Source of the DNA: Myxococcales bacterium
Lineage (GTDB): Bacteria > Myxococcota_A > Bradymonadia > UBA7976 > UBA1532
Assembly (NCBI GenBank): GCA_020633435.1
Contig: JACKDP010000010.1
Span: forward strand, 62,001 to 126,000
DNA length: 64,000 nucleotides
Direction: 5' to 3'
Each line of letters starts with the position of its first letter. The stretch's first letter is position 1. Shown here piece after piece: positions 16,496-24,362 of this stretch. The position numbers and the translations under genes are program-made. The notes under the pieces were generated by a model that was not told the DNA's origin, made no database searches, and saw only the letters and a program-made list of their open reading frames with translations.

Positions 16496-18274
16496 ATGCG
16501 AACGCTCATCCTCCCTCTCGTCGTCGTCGCCGCCCTCGCCGCCGCGCTCGTCGTGGGCCGCGGTGGTCCCTCAGCGCCGGCCGCCCCCGACGCCGGCCTG
16601 CGCTTCCCGACCGGGCAGGCGCTGCGCTACCGGCTGGTCCACACCGGCCACCACCGCGTCGCCCCGACGGCGCTGGGGTCGGCCCCCGCGATCGTCGCCG
16701 ATGCCGACCTGGCCCTGGACGTGACGCTGCGCGGCGTCGGCCGGGTCGACGGCGCGTGGCGGGTCGCGCTGGGCTTCGGCGCCATCGAGCGCGCGTCCCT
16801 GGTCGTCGGCGGGCAGGACGCCCTCGGGGACGCGGCGGCCTGGCGCGGCCTCGAGGCCACCCTCGACGTCGCGCCCAGCGGGGCCGTGCAGGGCGTCCGG
16901 TTCCCGGCCGGCGCCCCCGCGCCCTTCCGCACCCTCGTGCAGCTCATCCTGACCGAGACGCAGATCCGGCTGGGCGAGGGCACCACCTGGACCGTCCCCG
17001 AGACGACGCAGCACGGCGTGGCCCGGTCGGTCTACACCCAGGCGGACGGCCACCTCACCCGGACGCGAGCCGGCTACGATCGGCTGCAGGCGGTGCCGGA
17101 CGGCGAGGCCGAGGTGGACGGGCGGGCCACCGTCACCCTGGAGGACGGCCACGTCCGCCGACTGGCAGCCGAGGAGACGCTGCGGGCCCGCGCCGCTGGC
17201 CGATCGGCCCTGGAGGCCCGCACCGAGACCCGCTTCGAGCTGGTGGCCGTCGTCGCCGACGAGCGCCCGGCGCCCCGCGGCCTCGTCGCCGCCCGGCTGG
17301 GCGAGGGCGCGGAGGTCGCCGACCACGACGCGCGGCTCCTGGCCGACCGCATCGACGGCCTGACGCCCGAGGCGCTGGAGGCCATGCTGCGTGGCGCCGC
17401 CCAGAGCGGCCGGCTGCCCGACCACAACCGCAGCCTCTGGCGGGCGGTGGGGCTGCTGCGCAGCGATGACGGGCTCTGCGCCTCCCTGGCCGAGCTGGCC
17501 GCCGCGGCGGACGCCAGCAGCGCGGGCCGCGGCCTGGTGCTCGACCTGCTGACCAGCGCGGGGACGCCCGCGGCCCAGGCCGCGCTGCGCGACGCCCTCG
17601 GGGCGGAGAGCGTGCGGCAGGATCCGAAGTTCCCTTTGCTTTTCCAGCGGTTGAGTCTCATCACCCTGCCCGACGCCGAGACGCTCGCCTACCTGGAGGC
17701 CCACTACGACGCCCCCGGGGGCGAGACGCTGGGCGCGGCCGCGTTCGCGCTGGGGGCCGCCGCCGGGCGCACGGCGCGCGCCGGAGATGCCCAGGGCCGG
17801 GCGCTGGCCGACCGCCTGCTGGCCGACCTGGAGGCCGCCCAGACCCCCGATCAGCAGGCCGTCCGGCTCATCGCGCTGGGCAACGCCGGCCTGCCGGACC
17901 ACCAGGACGCGCTCCTGCCGTTCGCGCGGGCGGAGGATCCGGAGGTCCGGCGGGCGGCGGCGGCCTCCCTGCGCAAGCTCGAGACCCCGGCCGCGCGGGC
18001 GGCCCTGCTCGAGCTCGCCGGCGACGCGGAGATCCGCGTGCAGCGCCGGGCCCTGGAGTCCCTCGGCCGCCAGGGCGCCCGGCCCGAGGAGCTGGCGCCG
18101 CTCGCCCGCCTGGCCGGGACGACCGCCGAGCCCGCCCTCGACCTGCTCGTCGACCTCGCCGCCCCCCACGCGCAGTCGCCGGGCGGCCGGGCCATCCTGG
18201 ACGCCATCCTGGGGCGGAAGCTCCGCGATGCGCGGATCAAGAGCCGCATCCGGGCCCTCCTCGGGGCCGGGTGA
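16496..18274 (+). CDS. HEAT-repeat exported protein resembling a vitellogenin-N lipid transfer module
   Basis: A 592-aa protein with an N-terminal signal or anchor (residues 1-20) starting at ATG 16496 behind AAGGAG. Residues about 30-250 look like a beta-sheet domain starting FPTGQALRYRLVHTG. Residues 290-590 are helical pairs. The order of motifs matches the helical domain of vitellogenin/MTP-type lipid transfer proteins: VLDLLTSAGTPAAQAALRD, then RLIALGNAGLPDHQDALL, then VRRAAAASLRKL. Ordinary HEAT repeats are the conservative reading. It follows the 1031-aa secreted protein, so the pair may handle lipids or another hydrophobic ligand at the envelope. That function is inference. Confidence 0.75.
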   Translation: MRTLILPLVVVAALAAALVVGRGGPSAPAAPDAGLRFPTGQALRYRLVHTGHHRVAPTALGSAPAIVADADLALDVTLRGVGRVDGAWRVALGFGAIERASLVVGGQDALGDAAAWRGLEATLDVAPSGAVQGVRFPAGAPAPFRTLVQLILTETQIRLGEGTTWTVPETTQHGVARSVYTQADGHLTRTRAGYDRLQAVPDGEAEVDGRATVTLEDGHVRRLAAEETLRARAAGRSALEARTETRFELVAVVADERPAPRGLVAARLGEGAEVADHDARLLADRIDGLTPEALEAMLRGAAQSGRLPDHNRSLWRAVGLLRSDDGLCASLAELAAAADASSAGRGLVLDLLTSAGTPAAQAALRDALGAESVRQDPKFPLLFQRLSLITLPDAETLAYLEAHYDAPGGETLGAAAFALGAAAGRTARAGDAQGRALADRLLADLEAAQTPDQQAVRLIALGNAGLPDHQDALLPFARAEDPEVRRAAAASLRKLETPAARAALLELAGDAEIRVQRRALESLGRQGARPEELAPLARLAGTTAEPALDLLVDLAAPHAQSPGGRAILDAILGRKLRDARIKSRIRALLGAG

Positions 18275-18356
18275 GCGCCGACGTACAGCCGCCTTGAAAT
18301 GATGCGCCCCCATCGAGAAGGTGAAGACAGACTCTGTTCGACGGGGAGGGGGAGGC

Positions 18357-19622
18357 ATGAGGTCGATCGGCTGGCTGGTGCTCGCCGCCGCGGTGGCGCT
18401 GCTCGGGTGTGATGACGGTGGGAGCGGGGGCGGCGGCGGCGACGCTGGCGCCATGGGCGGCGCGGGCGGCGCGGGCGGTGCTGGCGGTGCTGGCGGCGCC
18501 GGTGGTGCTGGCGGCGCCGGTGGTGCTGGCGGCGCCGGTGGTGCTGGCGGCGCGGGCGGTGCTGGTGGCGCCGGTGGTGCTGGCGGCGCCGGTGGTGCGG
18601 GCGGCGCCGGTGGTGCTGGCGGCGCCGGTGGTGCGGGCGGCGCGGTGGTGCGGGCGGCGCGGGTGGCGCTGGCGGCGCCGGTGGTGGGAGGCGCTGGGGG
18701 CGCGGGTGGTGCTGGCGGCGCGGGGGGCGCTGGTGGCGCCGGGGGCGCCGGCGGCGACCCGGGTGGCTTCGCCATCGACGCGGCGAGCGGGGGCACCGTG
18801 GAGCTCGACGGCGCCCGCCTCGACATCCCGCCCGGGGCGCTCGCCATGGACACGACGATCACGGTCACGGTGGCCGCGCCGGCGGATGACACCCTCAGCG
18901 CCCTCTACGACTTCGGGCCCGACGGGACCGCCTTCCTGATCCCGGCCACGCTGCAGATCAGCTTTGATCCCGCGGCGTTGCCGCAGGACGTCGGCGTCGC
19001 GCTCGCGTGGCGCGCGGGTGACGCCTGGCAGCCCCTGGAGACGCAGATCGCGGACGGCGTCGCCACGGCGGCGGTGGAGCACTTCACCGAGTTCGCGCTG
19101 GTGTTCGTCGAGCCGCCGCCCCCCGCGGGGGTGTGCCCCGAGGAGCCCGCCGCCCCCTGCGGCGGCGATCTGGTCGGCGTCTGGCAGATCAGCGAGACCT
19201 GCGGCGACATCACGCTGGCGCCCCCCGACATCTGCGCCGACGCCACGTCCCGGGGGCACTTCGACTTCGTGGGCAGCCAGACCTACGAGGCCGATGGCAC
19301 GATGCGCCTCGACGCCATGGCGACGCTGACGACGACGACGGTGGTGCCGAAGGCCTGCCTCGATGGCGCCGGCTGCGAGGCGATCGCGATCCCGGGGCTG
19401 GTGTTCGAGGACCAGGGGGACGACTGCGTCGGCGTGGGCGCGGTGCAGTTCCCGGTGGCGAACACCTACGACTACCTCGTGGACGGCGCCAGCTACCGCA
19501 CCGTCGATCAGGCCCAGGGCACGGTGACGAGCGGCGTGTTCTGCGTGGAGGGGGACGTGCTGCGGTCCTGGGGGAGCGTCGAGGGGACGGACGACCCGCT
19601 GTACACCGAGCTGGCGCGCTGA
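18357..19622 (+). CDS. Lipoprotein with Gly-Ala repeat and IPPGA-type beta domain
   Basis: A 421-aa lipoprotein starting at ATG 18357 behind GGGGAGG. The lipobox is ALLGC at about residues 16-20. A (GGA)n linker covers about residues 34-133. The beta domain that follows is GGTVELDGARLDIPPGALAMDT, the pattern seen in many myxobacterial surface proteins. The last 170 residues start GGDLVGVWQISETC and look like a small lipocalin-like barrel with paired cysteines. Within the linker, 18645-18686 is read in a different frame (VVRAARVALAAPVV) before the GGA pattern resumes, so two compensating indels occurred. The function is unknown; the linker probably spans the periplasm or surface layer. Confidence 0.8.
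   Translation: MRSIGWLVLAAAVALLGCDDGGSGGGGGDAGAMGGAGGAGGAGGAGGAGGAGGAGGAGGAGGAGGAGGAGGAGGAGGAGGAGGAGGAGGAGGAGGAVVRAARVALAAPVVGGAGGAGGAGGAGGAGGAGGAGGDPGGFAIDAASGGTVELDGARLDIPPGALAMDTTITVTVAAPADDTLSALYDFGPDGTAFLIPATLQISFDPAALPQDVGVALAWRAGDAWQPLETQIADGVATAAVEHFTEFALVFVEPPPPAGVCPEEPAAPCGGDLVGVWQISETCGDITLAPPDICADATSRGHFDFVGSQTYEADGTMRLDAMATLTTTTVVPKACLDGAGCEAIAIPGLVFEDQGDDCVGVGAVQFPVANTYDYLVDGASYRTVDQAQGTVTSGVFCVEGDVLRSWGSVEGTDDPLYTELAR
18456..18756 (+). repeat. Gly-Ala-encoding 9-bp tandem repeat
   Basis: Imperfect GGCGGCGCN units run for about 300 bp. One stretch (18645-18686) is out of phase with the rest, which shows past slippage. Confidence 0.8.
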
Positions 19623-19626
19623 CGCG

Positions 19627-20976
19627 TCAAGGCACCTCGAAAACGCGCACCAGGTCGCCCTTGCGCGCCGACAGGACGGCGCGACGGCCCCGGGCCTCGA
19701 CGACGGTGTAGTCGCCCGCGACCTGACCGCGGGCGGCCAGCGTCGCGGCGTCGAAGAAGGCGGTTGCGTCGCCGCCCGCCACCGCCACGAGCCCACCCGC
19801 GGCGTGGAGGGTGGCCGGGCTGGGCACGGCGGCCTGCGCGACGAGGCCCCCGTCGGCGCCGTACAGGCGCAGCGTCGGGCCATCCAGCACGAGCACGCGG
19901 CCGCCCTCGAGGCCGAGGATCCAGGCGCCCGCGCTCTCGATCGGCAGGCGAGCGGTGGGGGCCCCGTCGCTGGTGCGCAGCAGGTGCACCGCGCCCGGGC
20001 CGGCCAGGCTGAAGGCCTCATCGGTGGGCAGGCCGGCGGCCGCGAGGGCGATGCGGGCGGGGGCGATGGGGTGGCGCCAGCGGACGGCGCCCGTGCGGGC
20101 GTCGTAGAGGGTCGCGTCGCCGTTCGCGGAGAAGAAGAGGCCGTCGGGGCCGACCGCCGCGGCGCGGGACGTCGGCTGGTGGGGCCGGTCGCCGCCGTCG
20201 TCCGTGGGCGGATCGCGCCAGCGCAGGGCGCCGGTCGCGGCGTCGTGGGCGCTGATGCGGCCGAACGCGTCGGCCGTCCAGAAGGTCTGGGCGTCGGGCA
20301 TGACGCCGAGGCCGTCGATGTAGCTGGCGGGGCGGTGGATGGAGACGGGCTGGCGCCAGACCTCCTTGCCCGTCTTGCTGGAGACGGAGACGAGCAATTC
20401 CCCATAGGTCTCGCGCTTCTTGCCACGCTCGACGTCGGCGGGTGGCTCCTCGATGCGGGCCAGGTACTGATCGCCGGCGCGCCCGATCAGGTCGCCCCCG
20501 GAGCCCCAGCAGCCGCAGCTCCCGCCGCCGCCGGGCTCGTGCATGCAGACCTCGTGGAAGCGGTACGGCTCGCCCAGCGCGGCGCCATCGAAGCGGGCGA
20601 ACTGGAAGCGGCAGGGGCAGTAGAACGCGTAGGCCCCGCGGAGGGTGTTGAGCCAGCAGCCGGGCTGCCCGGGGCTCGACAGCCAGGGCACCTCGACGGC
20701 GGGGCCCGGGGCGCCGGTGCGTGCATCGATGAGGCTGGCGTGGTCGCCCGCATAGAAGAGCACGCGGCCCTCGTGGGTGAAGAGCGCCTGGATGCCGCGG
20801 GCCTCGGCCTGGTGGCGGCGGCGCCAGCGGCGCTTGCCGTTCGCGTCGAGGCCGGCGAGGTGCAGCAGATCGGGCTCGAGGATGACGAGGCCGTCGGCCG
20901 CCGGGACGGCCTGGGCGGCCGGGACGTCGGCGACGAGCCGGGGCGCGAGGAAGGCGACGAGGAGGAGGGCGTGCAT
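19627..20976 (-). CDS. PQQ-like beta-propeller protein
   Basis: A 449-aa protein with a short signal-like start (MHALLLVAFLAPRLVA). Several blades of the PQQ/pyrrolo-quinoline type are visible: GLDANGKRRWRR, LIDARTGAPGP, VSSKTGKEVWRQPV, HDAATGALRWRD and LYDARTGAVRWRHP. A cysteine cluster (CPCRFQF, then CMHEPGGGGSCGCWGSGG) sits near residues 120-165. Such propellers are scaffolds (BamB-like) or dehydrogenase domains. No quinone-binding residues can be named here, so an enzymatic role is unsupported. It ends four bases from the convergent Gly-rich lipoprotein. It lies downstream of the cupin gene on the same strand with a 30-bp gap, so the two may be one transcript. Confidence 0.8.
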   Translation of the reverse strand: MHALLLVAFLAPRLVADVPAAQAVPAADGLVILEPDLLHLAGLDANGKRRWRRRHQAEARGIQALFTHEGRVLFYAGDHASLIDARTGAPGPAVEVPWLSSPGQPGCWLNTLRGAYAFYCPCRFQFARFDGAALGEPYRFHEVCMHEPGGGGSCGCWGSGGDLIGRAGDQYLARIEEPPADVERGKKRETYGELLVSVSSKTGKEVWRQPVSIHRPASYIDGLGVMPDAQTFWTADAFGRISAHDAATGALRWRDPPTDDGGDRPHQPTSRAAAVGPDGLFFSANGDATLYDARTGAVRWRHPIAPARIALAAAGLPTDEAFSLAGPGAVHLLRTSDGAPTARLPIESAGAWILGLEGGRVLVLDGPTLRLYGADGGLVAQAAVPSPATLHAAGGLVAVAGGDATAFFDAATLAARGQVAGDYTVVEARGRRAVLSARKGDLVRVFEVP

Positions 20977-21006
20977 GGGGGGAGGATACCGCGTCCGCGG
21001 CGCAGA

Positions 21007-21672
21007 TCACGGCCGCTCGGGCAGCCCGTTCTCATCCAGCGGCGGCAGCTTCGCGGCGCTCCCCTTGATCGAGGTGAGGTTGTGCTCGCGCAGCAGCCGG
21101 GGGATCTGGTCGTAGTGGAAGACGACGCCGTGCTTGCGGGACGTGCTCTCGACCTCGACGAAGCCCTCGGCGCTGGACGCCTCGTCCACGAACTTCTCGA
21201 AGGTCACGTTCGCGGACAGCTCGATGTAGCGCACCGTCACGGAGTCCGAGGGGTTCCAGAACGTGTGCGACAGGCCCCGCGGCTTGACGACGTAGCTGCC
21301 GGCCCCGCCGTAGACCACCTCCCCGCCCTCGCCGCCGAACTCGAAGCCGAGCTCGCCCTCGATGAGGTAGACCGCCTGGTCGTAGTCATCATGGGTGTGG
21401 GGCGCCAGGAGCTGCCGCGGCGCGAGGGTCAGCTCCATCATGGACCAGTAGTTGCCGAGCTGGGCCGCGCGGATCTTGTAGCGGCCGTCCCCGTCGGGGA
21501 TGACCTCGCCTTCGTCGGGGCCGATGATGGCGGGCTCGGCCGCGGGGATGGTGGCCAGGCGGGAGCAGGCCCCGATGGCTGGCTTCTCCTGTGCCTCGGA
21601 CTCGCCGCACGCGGTCAGCAGGGCGCCTGACGCGGTCGCCGCCGCGGTCTTGAGGAAGTGTCGTCGCTCCAT
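21007..21672 (-). CDS. Tat-exported cupin lipoprotein
   Basis: A 221-aa protein. It starts MERRHFLKTAAATASG, a twin-arginine signal (RRxFLK), followed by a lipobox LLTAC near residue 22, so it is probably exported folded and lipidated. A single cupin barrel covers about residues 65-160: HTHDDYDQAVYLIEGELGF supplies the HxH...E metal ligands and GLSHTFWNP the second motif. The ribosome binding site AGGAGA is well placed. Export by Tat suggests that a metal is inserted in the cytoplasm. The substrate is unknown; dioxygenase, isomerase or binding roles are all possible. An AraC-type regulator is divergently transcribed 298 bp away and could control it. Confidence 0.82.
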   Translation of the reverse strand: MERRHFLKTAAATASGALLTACGESEAQEKPAIGACSRLATIPAAEPAIIGPDEGEVIPDGDGRYKIRAAQLGNYWSMMELTLAPRQLLAPHTHDDYDQAVYLIEGELGFEFGGEGGEVVYGGAGSYVVKPRGLSHTFWNPSDSVTVRYIELSANVTFEKFVDEASSAEGFVEVESTSRKHGVVFHYDQIPRLLREHNLTSIKGSAAKLPPLDENGLPERP

Positions 21673-21970
21673 GCCGGTCTCCTGGTCGCAGCCATCTAGC
21701 GAGCTGCGCGTTGGGGCGGACCGTGGCCCACCCGTGAGGATCGAGGCGCTGCGCGCGCCCGATCGGTCCCCTCGGCCCCCTTGTCGGGCTGGTGTCGATC
21801 TGGCACCGTCCAGTCAAAGGTGGATGACGACGACACGTGGCGGCCGGAGCTGCCATGGAGGTCGAGGGTGGTGCTGTTGGCTTCCGGCTGATCGTAGCGG
21901 GGAGCGGACGCGGGCACCGGATCCTTCGGCGACGAAATCCGACCATTTCGCGACGCGCTGGGGGCGTTCC
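21673..21970. other. Divergent gap between the cupin and araC-type genes
   Basis: About 298 bp that should hold the promoters of both genes. I see no clear -10/-35 pair, operator or small gene by eye. Confidence 0.4.
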
Positions 21971-22972
21971 GTGTCCACCCGGACCATGCTCGCTGGTCCC
22001 CTGACCAGCTCCATCCTGTTCGCGATCGCCCGCGGCGTGCCGCCGGCCAGCATCACCGCTGCCACCGGCCTGACGCTCGCCCACCTGGCTGATCCGGCCG
22101 TCCGGCTGCCCGAGCGGCACATGCCGGCGATCTGGCGGCTGATGCAGGCGATGTTCCCCAACGAGCCTGTCTCCCTGGAGATGGCGGCCGCGGCGCCGCT
22201 CTCCGTCCTGGGAGCGGTCGCCCACGCCGCCCAGTTTGCGGAGACCATCCGCGGGGGCGTGCGGCTCTTCGTGCGCTACCAGCTCCTCTTCTCGCCCAGC
22301 CTGCGAGTGACCTTGCACGAGGGGCCGGAGGAGACGCGGCTGGCGTACTTCCACCCGCAGGACGCCGAAGACGGCGGTCACGCCAGCGAGGTCGCCCTCG
22401 GGCTCGGCGCCCGGTTCTCCCGCGAGGTCCTGGAGGCCGACGCGCCCCTGCTCGTGGGCGTGGAGTTCGCGCACACCCCGTTCGCACCGCTGGAGGCCTA
22501 CCGGGACTTCTTCCGGGCGCCGGTTCGCTTCGAGGCGCCCCGCAACACGCTCATCCTCCGGTCGGACCGGCTCGATGGGCCGCTGCCCCGCCGCAACCCG
22601 TTGATGTTGCGGCATATTTGCAACCACCTCGACCTCGCCCGGGCGGCCCTCGAGGGCGTCGACTGCCACCCGTCGGTGGTCGAGGTGCGCGCCGCGGCCC
22701 AGGCCAATGGCGAGCGGTACGAGTACAGCACCGATGCCCTCGCCACGCGCCTGGGCGTGGGACTGCGGAGCTTGCAGCGGCAGCTTCAGGCGATCGGCAC
22801 GACGGCGCACGCGGTCATTGACGAGGTGCGCGAGGCCAACGCCCACCAGCTCCTGCGCGACCCGCGCCTCAGCCTCGCGGACGTCGCCTTCTTGCTCGGG
22901 TACGCCACCGAGAACTCGTTTCGGCGGGCGTTCAAGCGGTGGACGGGCCGGCCACCTCGCCAGGTCGCCTGA
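21971..22972 (+). CDS. AraC-family transcriptional regulator
   Basis: 333 aa from GTG 21971 (or 328 from ATG 21986). The N-terminal 190 residues (FAIARGVPPASITAATGL...) match the ligand-binding domain of OruR/ArgR-type AraC regulators. The C-terminal 100 residues are a double helix-turn-helix: RLGVGLRSLQRQLQAIGT is the first, and LADVAFLLGYATENSFRRAF the second, with the family's signature. Such regulators respond to small metabolites. It is divergent from the cupin lipoprotein, the usual arrangement of regulator and target. The effector is unknown. The start is uncertain because the frame stays open upstream. Confidence 0.85.
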   Translation: MSTRTMLAGPLTSSILFAIARGVPPASITAATGLTLAHLADPAVRLPERHMPAIWRLMQAMFPNEPVSLEMAAAAPLSVLGAVAHAAQFAETIRGGVRLFVRYQLLFSPSLRVTLHEGPEETRLAYFHPQDAEDGGHASEVALGLGARFSREVLEADAPLLVGVEFAHTPFAPLEAYRDFFRAPVRFEAPRNTLILRSDRLDGPLPRRNPLMLRHICNHLDLARAALEGVDCHPSVVEVRAAAQANGERYEYSTDALATRLGVGLRSLQRQLQAIGTTAHAVIDEVREANAHQLLRDPRLSLADVAFLLGYATENSFRRAFKRWTGRPPRQVA

Positions 22973-23025
22973 CGGCGCCTCTGGGATGGTCGCGGATTTT
23001 TTTTGCGCGCGATGGACGAATTCCT

Positions 23026-23051
23026 GCGACACGCGACGCCACTGACCGATG
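23026..23051 (+). repeat. Conserved leader upstream of transposase 2 (copy 2 of 2)
   Basis: It is 24/26 identical to 3792-3817 and follows a T8 run (22997-23004). It ends 33 bp before the transposase start. The flanking sequence is not conserved, so this short block is likely functional. Confidence 0.6.
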
Positions 23052-23084
23052 GGTAAGGGCACCGACTGCGCCGGAGGTCCCGCC

Positions 23085-24029
23085 ATGCCCCGCAAGCTCC
23101 GCTTCGTCGACGACCGCTACCCCGTCCTGGGCGCCCGCAGCGGCCAGACGACCACCCTCTGGGAGATCACGACGCCGGTGATCGACGGCCGCTACCTGCT
23201 GCGGCCCGATGACGACTGCATCGACATCATCCTCGGCGTCCTCGCCCAGGCCCAGCGCTGGTGGCGCTTCGATGTGTATGCCTTCCACGTCATGTCCACC
23301 CACTGGCACCTCGTCGCCGGCTTCGTCTCGCTGGGCCAGAAGGCTCGCGTCATGCGGTTCGTGAACGGCGAGATCGCGAGGCGAATCAACCGGTTGCGTG
23401 GCCGCAGCGGCCCGCTCTTCCAGCGTCGCAACACCGCCATCCAGATCACGAGCGACGCCCACGCGCTGCAGCGGGTGAAGTACCTGATGTCCCAGGGCAC
23501 CAAGGCGTTCGTCGTGCGGCACCCGGACGAAGACCCGTTCGCCAGCTCGACGCCGTGGCTGCTGCGCGGCCAGCCGCTGCGGGGCACGTGGTGGGGCGAG
23601 GACGGCCCGGTCGTTGGCGTCGTCGAGATCAGCCCGCTGCCCGGCCTCGCGCACCTGAGCCCGCACCAGCAGCGCGACGTGATGTGGGAGCTGGCCGACG
23701 CCATCGCGAAGGAGGAGCGGCCGAAGCGGAAGAAGGCGGGCCGCAAGCTGATGGGGGCCGAGCGGGCCAGGACCATCGACCCGCGGACGCGGAAGGCCCC
23801 GGAGCCCAAGACGCCGCCGCCGGTCATCCACGGCACGGCCGAGCAGGCCAGGGCGTGGCGGGAGGCGTACGGGGAGGCGGAGAACGCCTACAAGGCGGCG
23901 ACGGCGGCGTTCCGAGCGTGGCAGGCCGACGCGACGACGCCGATGCTGCGGTGGCCACCGTGCACGTTGGCGCCGGCGTTCGCGTACGTGGAAGCCGAAC
24001 CCGGGGGCGAGGCGCGGGCGGGGCCGTAG
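23085..24029 (+). CDS. REP-associated tyrosine transposase-like protein (RAYT, copy 2)
   Basis: A 314-aa paralogue of the gene at 3850, starting at ATG 23085 behind GGAGGT (23073-23078). The HUH motif is STHWHLV (H73, H75) and the probable catalytic tyrosine is Y133 in RVKYLM. EIARRINRLRGRSG and RPKRKKAGRK are shared with copy 1, as is the C-terminal extension ending AWQADATTPMLRWPP. Both HUH histidines and the tyrosine are intact, so the protein may be active. Two palindromes of the type GTGCCTGGCAC lie 220-300 bp downstream; REP palindromes next to the gene are what RAYTs act on. RAYTs are usually domesticated single-copy genes, so two paralogues in one window is notable. Confidence 0.8.
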   Translation: MPRKLRFVDDRYPVLGARSGQTTTLWEITTPVIDGRYLLRPDDDCIDIILGVLAQAQRWWRFDVYAFHVMSTHWHLVAGFVSLGQKARVMRFVNGEIARRINRLRGRSGPLFQRRNTAIQITSDAHALQRVKYLMSQGTKAFVVRHPDEDPFASSTPWLLRGQPLRGTWWGEDGPVVGVVEISPLPGLAHLSPHQQRDVMWELADAIAKEERPKRKKAGRKLMGAERARTIDPRTRKAPEPKTPPPVIHGTAEQARAWREAYGEAENAYKAATAAFRAWQADATTPMLRWPPCTLAPAFAYVEAEPGGEARAGP

Positions 24030-24250
24030 GCGGGGACTGAGCGCTCGAAGTCAGCAGCGTCGGCGGGGCCGGGGGTGGGCGTGGTCCGCCCGCCGGCGGA
24101 GTGTGCTGCATCCAAAGCGAGCCGAACGCCTGCCACCAGCGGCCAACTCAGTGGCCAGCTCATCCCCGCCCCCCGCCAGGCACCCCTCGAAGCGCCCCAA
24201 CCGACCCGCCATCCGCACATCTACCGCAAAGTTCCACCCCTTCCCTTGGA

Positions 24251-24262
24251 GTGCCTGGCACC
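24251..24262. repeat. REP-like palindrome, copy 1
   Basis: GTGCC-T-GGCAC followed by C: a perfect 5-bp stem about a single T. Confidence 0.6.
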
Positions 24263-24314
24263 TCCCTGGCCCTCCGCCTTCACCTCGGCTGCAACCGTAC
24301 AGGGGCAAGCCGGG

Positions 24315-24326
24315 GTGCCTGGCACC
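24315..24326. repeat. REP-like palindrome, copy 2
   Basis: The same 12 bases as at 24251, 64 bp further on in direct orientation. Its upstream flank (GGG) extends the stem by one pair. Confidence 0.6.
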
Positions 24327-24362
24327 ATGGGGAGGAAGGGGGGCGGGCGCGGCGGTGGGAGG

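Larger units (their letters stand above)
24030..24362. other. Gap with REP-like palindromes after transposase 2
   Basis: 333 bp without a supported gene. It holds two GTGCCTGGCACC palindromes (24251-24262, 24315-24326) and a weaker inverted repeat GGCCA/TGGCC (24141-24156). It is also the 3' end of the minus-strand cytochrome operon, whose transcript may end here. Confidence 0.55.

Noticed and set aside
18456..18756. Possible CRISPR array
   Set aside because: The repeat is a continuous 9-bp coding repeat without unique spacers and lies inside a lipoprotein linker.
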